Source of the DNA: Aureobasidium sp. EXF-3400
Taxonomy: Eukaryota > Ascomycota > Dothideomycetes > Dothideales > Saccotheciaceae
Assembly: GCA_024195585.1 (NCBI GenBank)
Contig: SWBL01000124.1
Location: forward strand, 1-64,000
Reading direction: 5' to 3'
DNA length: 64,000 nucleotides
Within the stretch, counting starts at the first letter, position 1; each line of letters starts with the position of its first letter. The notes under the pieces are model-generated. The model was not told the DNA's origin and searched no databases. It saw only the letters and a list, made by a program, of their open reading frames with translations. Shown here in pieces: positions 59,477 through 64,000 of the stretch. The position numbers and the translations under genes were made by a program.

Positions 59477-60030
59477 TCATCGACCAGGCAACAACGCCGA
59501 CCCCTCAAGAATAAGTCTGCAAGCATCCTCAAGACTATCCATACTCTTCAGAATATGCACTATAGCCTCAGAATCCTTCTGCGAACTCTTCCGTATCAAT
59601 GCCACCACTTCTTTATAACACTTTAGTCGATCTTTTGTGGCTTGTTGCTGTGTCTTTCCTTGCTCGACGGAATAGTTGCATGTGGTTTTTCTATCGGTGC
59701 AGATTTTACAGGATGGACGGCCTCCATCGCACTGTTATATGTATCAGAATGTTGTTCGTAGAAATGGGGGGGTTTGGAAGTGTGAGGGGTATAGATGAGG
59801 GTTTGAGGAATGATGGCACTGACCTTTGATTTCCGTTGACGACACCCGAGACATGCGGCTTTGGTTTGTCTTCGCCTTGTTTTTGGCGTCTTTACCACAC
59901 CTGATGTTGTGTGCAATGTTGATATCGGAGAGCTCGATATGCTTGTGCTTGTAGTGACATCTCGAGATTTTGTTTCAGCACGAGTGTGCGTTTCCTCGAT
60001 CGGGTCATGAAGCATCTGTGCGATTTTCAT
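59477..60030 (-). CDS. Small Zn(II)2Cys6 binuclear-cluster protein, two exons
   Basis: Exon 1 is 60030-59824 and exon 2 is 59731-59477, giving 153 residues. The 92-nt intron (GTCAGT ... ATATAACAG) splits the DNA-binding domain exactly after CRQRKSK. Splicing completes the six cysteines: C60, C63, C70, C77, C80, C87, the canonical Cys-x2-Cys-x6-Cys-x6-Cys-x2-Cys-x6-Cys pattern of GAL4-type regulators. A basic TRRRQTK precedes it. The 60 residues after the cluster (ALIRKSSQKDSEAIVHIL and on) resemble the segment that begins the regulatory half of larger fungal factors, but the protein stops there. It is therefore a very short DNA-binding protein with no middle homology region, or a truncated gene. 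An upstream-exon extension is possible. Confidence 0.83.
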
Positions 60031-60484
60031 TTTCAACGAACAGTAGACCAAAAGGGCTATACCAAAAATGCGAAAGCTCGGGAAGAACAAAAAACCACAA
60101 AGAAAGAAGGAAGGAGTCAGTATAGAGGACTAAATAACGGTGCAAGTGTGTGAAAAGCAGGAAAATAGGAAAGCAGGAAAGCAACTCCGGCGGCTCTCTC
60201 TTTGTGAATCAACTTTTAGGCGTTTTCGCACAAAAGGTGGGGTTGTCCAGGAGCGTGCAGTCGCCGACGGGCCGATCGTAACGGAAGAAGAGACGGGGGA
60301 CTCCACGGCGGCAATACACCCGCGGTGGGTCTATACTATCTGGCCTGTTATATCGTGCTCCGGGCCTCGGGTGTCGTGCTCCCCTCTTTGTCTCTTATCC
60401 TTAAACAAAAATTAGCCGTAGTCGCATACTTGCTATACTTTATCTATCCACCAGACTTGTTGCTTTTTGTGAACGCTGCAGACA
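60031..60484. promoter_or_regulatory. Divergent promoter region, Zn2Cys6 protein / DLD1
   Basis: About 450 bp between divergent starts. No further feature recognised. Confidence 0.45.
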
Positions 60485-62341
60485 ATGGCGACGAGGATGC
60501 GTCTCAATGTATCCGCAATGCGGGGACTCCGACGACCGGCCTCTTATCGGTCTCCTAAGATAGGTCGTCAACATCGACGATTCAACTCTACGAATACTGG
60601 ATATACCAGTCAAGCTCCCTTCTGGACGACCAATAGAGTCTTGCTGTTGAGCGCGTTTACCGGACTATCGGCATATACATATGGACTCTGGGATGCTGTA
60701 ACCACTCTCAAGAGAGATGGAATCCCTGCTCAAAAGCCGGTATATGCCAAAAAGGCAGAGTGGGAAAAGGTGATTGCTTGCTTATTGTATGGGAAATGGC
60801 AGGTTTACTGATGATGGTATAGGCAATCGAGGAAGTGAAAGCGAAACTCGGTGAAGATTCGATTACTACAGATGATGATGAATTGCAACGACATGGATAC
60901 TCGGAATGGTCGACTATCAATATCGATGTACTTCCCATCGCTGTGGTGTATCCCAAGTCCACAGCAGAAGTATCCGAGATTGCCAAAGTGTGCTATGCGC
61001 ATAAGATTCCTATAGGTGAGGAAGGCTTTACCGTGCTTTTGATGATTTGTACTTATCACATTCACAGTACCTTACTCTGGAGGTTCGAGTCTGGAGGGCA
61101 ATTTCTCGGCTCCGTATGGTGGATTCTGTATCGACTTCGCATTCATGGATAAGATTCTTGCTTTGCATGATGATGATCTGGACGTAGTGGTTCAGCCTTC
61201 GATTGGCTGGATGAAGCTGAATGAAGACATCAAGGATTCTGGTCTCTTCTTCCCTGTTGTGAGTCGAACTACAGGCGTGAGACACATTGAGGATTGCTTG
61301 CTAATTGTACTCTCACTCCAGGATCCCGGTCCATCTGCAATGATCGGCGGCATGACAGGAACAAACTGCTCAGGAACCAACGCCGTACGCTACGGCACCA
61401 TGAAAGACAATGTCCTCAACCTCACCGTCGTCCTCGCCGACGGCACAATAATAAAAACAAAGCGCCGACCCAGAAAATCCTCAGCCGGCTACAATCTCAC
61501 CGGCATGTTCATCGGCTCCGAAGGCACCCTCGGTATCGTCACCGAAATCACCTTAAAACTACAAGTCATACCCCAAGAAACCAGTGTTGCAGTAGTAACC
61601 TTCCCTACCATCCGCGATGCCGCCGCCGCAGCTTCTCGCGTCATTAAAGCTGGAGTCCCAGTGGGTGCAATGGAAATAATGGATGAAGTTCAAATGAGCG
61701 TGGTCAACAGATCCAAGTCCACAAAAAAAGTTTGGCGAGAAGTACCCACCCTTTTCTTCAAATTCAGCGGTACAAAAGCAGGAGTAAGGGAAAACGTAGG
61801 ATTGGTCAAGCAACTCTCCAAACAGTGCAAATCCATCGATTTCGAATTCACCGCCGATGCCGAAGAGCAGAAAAACCTCTGGTCTGCGAGGAAGGAATCT
61901 TTATGGTCGATGTTGGCAATGCGCAAGGGAGATGAGGAAGTCTGGTCTACAGATGTTGCTGTTCCCATCTCCAGACTTGCTGATATCATTGAAGTTTCCA
62001 AGCGAGAGATGGATGAATTAGGTTTATTTGCATCTATCCTTGGTCACATTGGCGATGGCAATTTTCATGAGAGTATCATGTATAATGGTCAAGATCCTGA
62101 GGAAAAGAAAAAGGTTGAGGAGTGTGTGAATAGGATGGTTGAGAGAGCGTTGGAGATGGAAGGGACTTGTACTGGTGAGCATGGTATTGGATTGGGAAAA
62201 AAGAAGTCATTGGTTAAAGAGTTGGGGTTGGATACTATTGGAGTGATGCAGAAGGTTAAGATGGCGTTGGATCCGAATTGGTTGATGAATCCTGGAAAGG
62301 TGTTTGATCATCCGAACGAGACCAATCCAAAGGGTAAATAG
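60485..62341 (+). CDS. DLD1: Mitochondrial D-lactate dehydrogenase (cytochrome c), four exons
   Basis: This FAD enzyme oxidises D-lactate to pyruvate and feeds electrons to cytochrome c. Exons are 60485-60769, 60823-61015, 61068-61258 and 61322-62341, giving 562 residues. Intron 3 (63 nt, GTGAGT ... CTCCAG) is a multiple of three and has no in-frame stop, so it could be mistaken for coding. Spliced, the protein has a basic presequence with MATRMRLNVSAMRGLRR and a membrane helix (VLLLSAFTGLSAYTYGLW), as in inner-membrane Dld1. The FAD loop PYSGGSSLEGNFSAPYGG follows, then GMTGTNCSGTNAVRYGTM and SEGTLGIVTE. The C-terminal half has HIGDGNFHE and CTGEHGIGLGKK, conserved in 2-hydroxy-acid dehydrogenases of this family. 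Divergent from the mini Zn2Cys6 gene. Confidence 0.95.
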
Positions 62342-63125
62342 ATGAACAATAGCATTGGACAACCACGAGCCCTACCTACAAAGATAACACAAACCAAAAA
62401 GCAAAAAAGAAAGTGATTCCAAAGATCTCGAGTATGTTCAGGAGGAAAGTACTTACAGCAGCAACCACGAATATCGAACAACTAGACTTCTCAACCTTCC
62501 AGTAAACATCCTTGTGTTTGCAAGAAGTTCCCCAGAAAGGACGATACAATCACAGCCACACCCAGTACTTAACAGTCTCAACCATCCTTGTGTTTGCAAG
62601 ATCAGGTGTAGAGACCGACAAAGTTCTGGGCTAATTAGCGAGTTTGGTTTCTGTTCACCGACACCCTTGATGTTTCTAATTCTTATGATTAGCTTGCATG
62701 ATGACTTTCTTAATTTACCTCCTTTGGAAGGGGTTAAGTGGCCTGAGGCCGAAAGATGTTCTGAGAGGTAATGTTAGCGGATGCGGTGGTTCGAACCCGA
62801 GATCTTTGGAGGGGAATAGCGACTAGGCTAAAGGACAGGGGATGACTTGAGGGATGGTTGGCGGGAATATAAGGGCTAAAGGAGCTCAGGAGTGACATTG
62901 TCATTGAGATTGTGGTGGAGTGAAAGTGAAAAGGGAGTTTGCAAACATCTAAGCCGTGTCTCAAGCGAGAGCCTCCTTTGTACTCATCCCAGATACAGAC
63001 ACCGTAAATTGAAGGAAACATTGTACTTGTCAGGGTCAAGGGAGATCTTTTACGGAAGGAACACAAGTTGATCAGAAAAAGTCATTTTCTCATACTGTGG
63101 GCTGTGGCCGAAGATTCATATCCAA
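62342..63125. other. Convergent intergenic stretch
   Basis: About 780 bp between the end of DLD1 and the end of GPI16. It contains a tRNA-like relic at about 62775-62835 and otherwise no gene. Confidence 0.5.
62775..62835 (-). tRNA. Degenerate tRNA-like sequence (pol III A-box and B-box), probably a relic
   Basis: On the minus strand, TAGCCTAGTCGC (62819-62830) resembles a tRNA A-box, and GGTTCGAACC (62788-62797) is a perfect B-box. The spacing between them is about 10 nt too short for a full tRNA with an anticodon arm, and the T-stem does not pair. It is therefore a decayed tRNA or the head of a SINE-like element, not a working tRNA. Confidence 0.35.
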
Positions 63126-64000
63126 CTATCGTACTTTTTTGGTCTCGCCATTATGATCGGCAGCTTTCACTTCCCTCCTCTTCAGGAACTTTTGCTTCAG
63201 GTTGGCGATGTTAACTTGAAGCTTTGCTTTGATTGCAACAATTCCTGCTGGCTCAACCTCATCCGCAGCAACAAAACGACGAACGATCAGATTGAAGATA
63301 CTACCAAACGCCATAGCCATGACGGTACTGGTCAAGATAATGACATTGTACGGCATGCTGAAATCGGGAGTAGGGAGAGGAAGGAGCAGGGATGTGGTGC
63401 GTAAGTACATGGTGGTTGTTCCTTCTCCGTTGGTCGAGTTGATCAACAGCTTGACTATTGAGGGTGCAACATCAAAGCCACGGTTCGCGTCGGGAGGATA
63501 CTCGGTGTATCGCAAGATAGCCTTTTCAAAGTCGTAAGTCAGGACCAAAGAGGCACCAGCGGGAACGTGAAGGCGTAATTCGAGATGAGTACCTCTGGCG
63601 CGATCAATGGCGGGCCTGTAGAAGATTTGCTGGATAGATGATGGCGAGGGTACCGAATCGATAGAAGCATGCAGGGTGTGCAGATATGGTTTCATGAACC
63701 ATGGTAAAGACTCAAGATAGACGAGATCGACAGCATCAGTAGCGGATGGGTTGGTAAGGATGACACGCATACCGCCTCGTTCTGAACCATAGCCGACCAT
63801 GGTTCGTTCCGCATGGAGGCGTGGTTGCTCCAGGGTCAGGGGTGAGATCAGGGCTTGCTCGCCCAGTGCAATATCGAAATCACCAGATTGTGGAAGAGCA
63901 TATCGTACAAGGCCATCGTCTGATTTATGCTCACCGTAGGCTTCCTCGGCAGTGATTTGAATGTTTTGACCAGGAGCGGCATGCAGGGTGACCGACTCAG
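63126..64000 (-). CDS. GPI16: GPI transamidase component PIG-T/GPI16, C-terminal part (runs off the window)
   Basis: Gpi16/PIG-T is the subunit of the ER GPI transamidase that holds the catalytic Gpi8. Only the C-terminal 290 residues are in the window. The frame stays open to base 64000, so the gene continues beyond it. Diagnostic segments are PRLHAERTMVGYGSERGG, YLESLPWFMKPYLHTL, SLVLTYDFEKAILRYTEYPPD and LLPLPTPDFSMPYNVI. A single membrane helix and a lysine-rich cytosolic tail follow. GPI17, another subunit of the same complex, is about 58 kb away in this window. Confidence 0.94.
   Translation of the reverse strand, partial: ESVTLHAAPGQNIQITAEEAYGEHKSDDGLVRYALPQSGDFDIALGEQALISPLTLEQPRLHAERTMVGYGSERGGMRVILTNPSATDAVDLVYLESLPWFMKPYLHTLHASIDSVPSPSSIQQIFYRPAIDRARGTHLELRLHVPAGASLVLTYDFEKAILRYTEYPPDANRGFDVAPSIVKLLINSTNGEGTTTMYLRTTSLLLPLPTPDFSMPYNVIILTSTVMAMAFGSIFNLIVRRFVAADEVEPAGIVAIKAKLQVNIANLKQKFLKRREVKAADHNGETKKVR

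Noticed and set aside
62775..62835. Functional tRNA
   Set aside because: No pairing T-stem, box spacing too short for an anticodon arm and no clear acceptor stem.
1..64000. Genome-wide reassignment of TAG/TAA to Gln
   Set aside because: Other genes end properly at TAG or TAA. The phytase stops with TAG right after its canonical C-terminus, and the PY-motif protein and serine hydrolase end at TAA.
1..64000. CRISPR arrays, insertion sequences, bacterial operons
   Set aside because: The window is fungal nuclear DNA with spliceosomal introns, and no such elements are visible.

Overview
The window is nuclear DNA of a filamentous ascomycete (Pezizomycotina, most likely Dothideomycetes; the class is an inference). 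Introns are short (about 47-92 nt) with GTAAGT/GTATGT-like donors and CTGAC, CTAAC or TACTAA branch sites. Genes sit close together on both strands, with fungal-only families such as the DUF6606/DUF3638/DUF3645 giant, Zn2Cys6 and F-box-like proteins. I joined exons by reading splice sites and reading phase. No transcript data were available, so every multi-exon model is a prediction.

Layout. 1-11.4 kb: a LovD/EstB-type serine hydrolase, the GPI-transamidase subunit GPI17/PIG-S, a single-pass PY-motif membrane protein, a secreted phytase and a protein with three dsRNA-binding domains. 12.0-21.5 kb: one giant DUF6606-DUF3638-DUF3645 gene, open in one frame for about 9.4 kb but broken by eight in-frame TAG/TAA codons and no frameshift. 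23-35 kb: small metabolic genes (GFA-type zinc enzyme, SDR, VOC/glyoxalase), a secreted carboxylesterase and an AT-1-type acetyl-CoA transporter. 35-47.7 kb: an F-box-like protein, a DUF3500 protein, a 1083-residue coiled-coil protein and an RNA-dependent RNA polymerase. 47.8-51.4 kb: ELP6 (no start codon of its own), exosome RRP40 and the ribosome-associated chaperone SSZ1. 51.4-53.0 kb: an A/T-rich gene-free island. 53-64 kb: an F-box-like gene, GPI2/PIG-C, a RING-like coiled-coil protein, a very small Zn2Cys6 factor, mitochondrial D-lactate dehydrogenase and the C-terminal part of GPI16/PIG-T, which runs off the right edge.

Themes. Three GPI-anchor genes (GPI17, GPI2, GPI16) lie within about 60 kb. 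Two proteins expected to handle double-stranded RNA (the triple-dsRBD protein and the RdRP) share the window. RRP40 and SSZ1 are divergently transcribed from about 230 bp.

The points most worth following up are the eight-stop giant gene, a possible RRP40-ELP6 splice fusion that would remove the RRP40 stop codon, a 14-nt microexon in the VOC gene, and the Zn2Cys6 mini-protein visible only after splicing.
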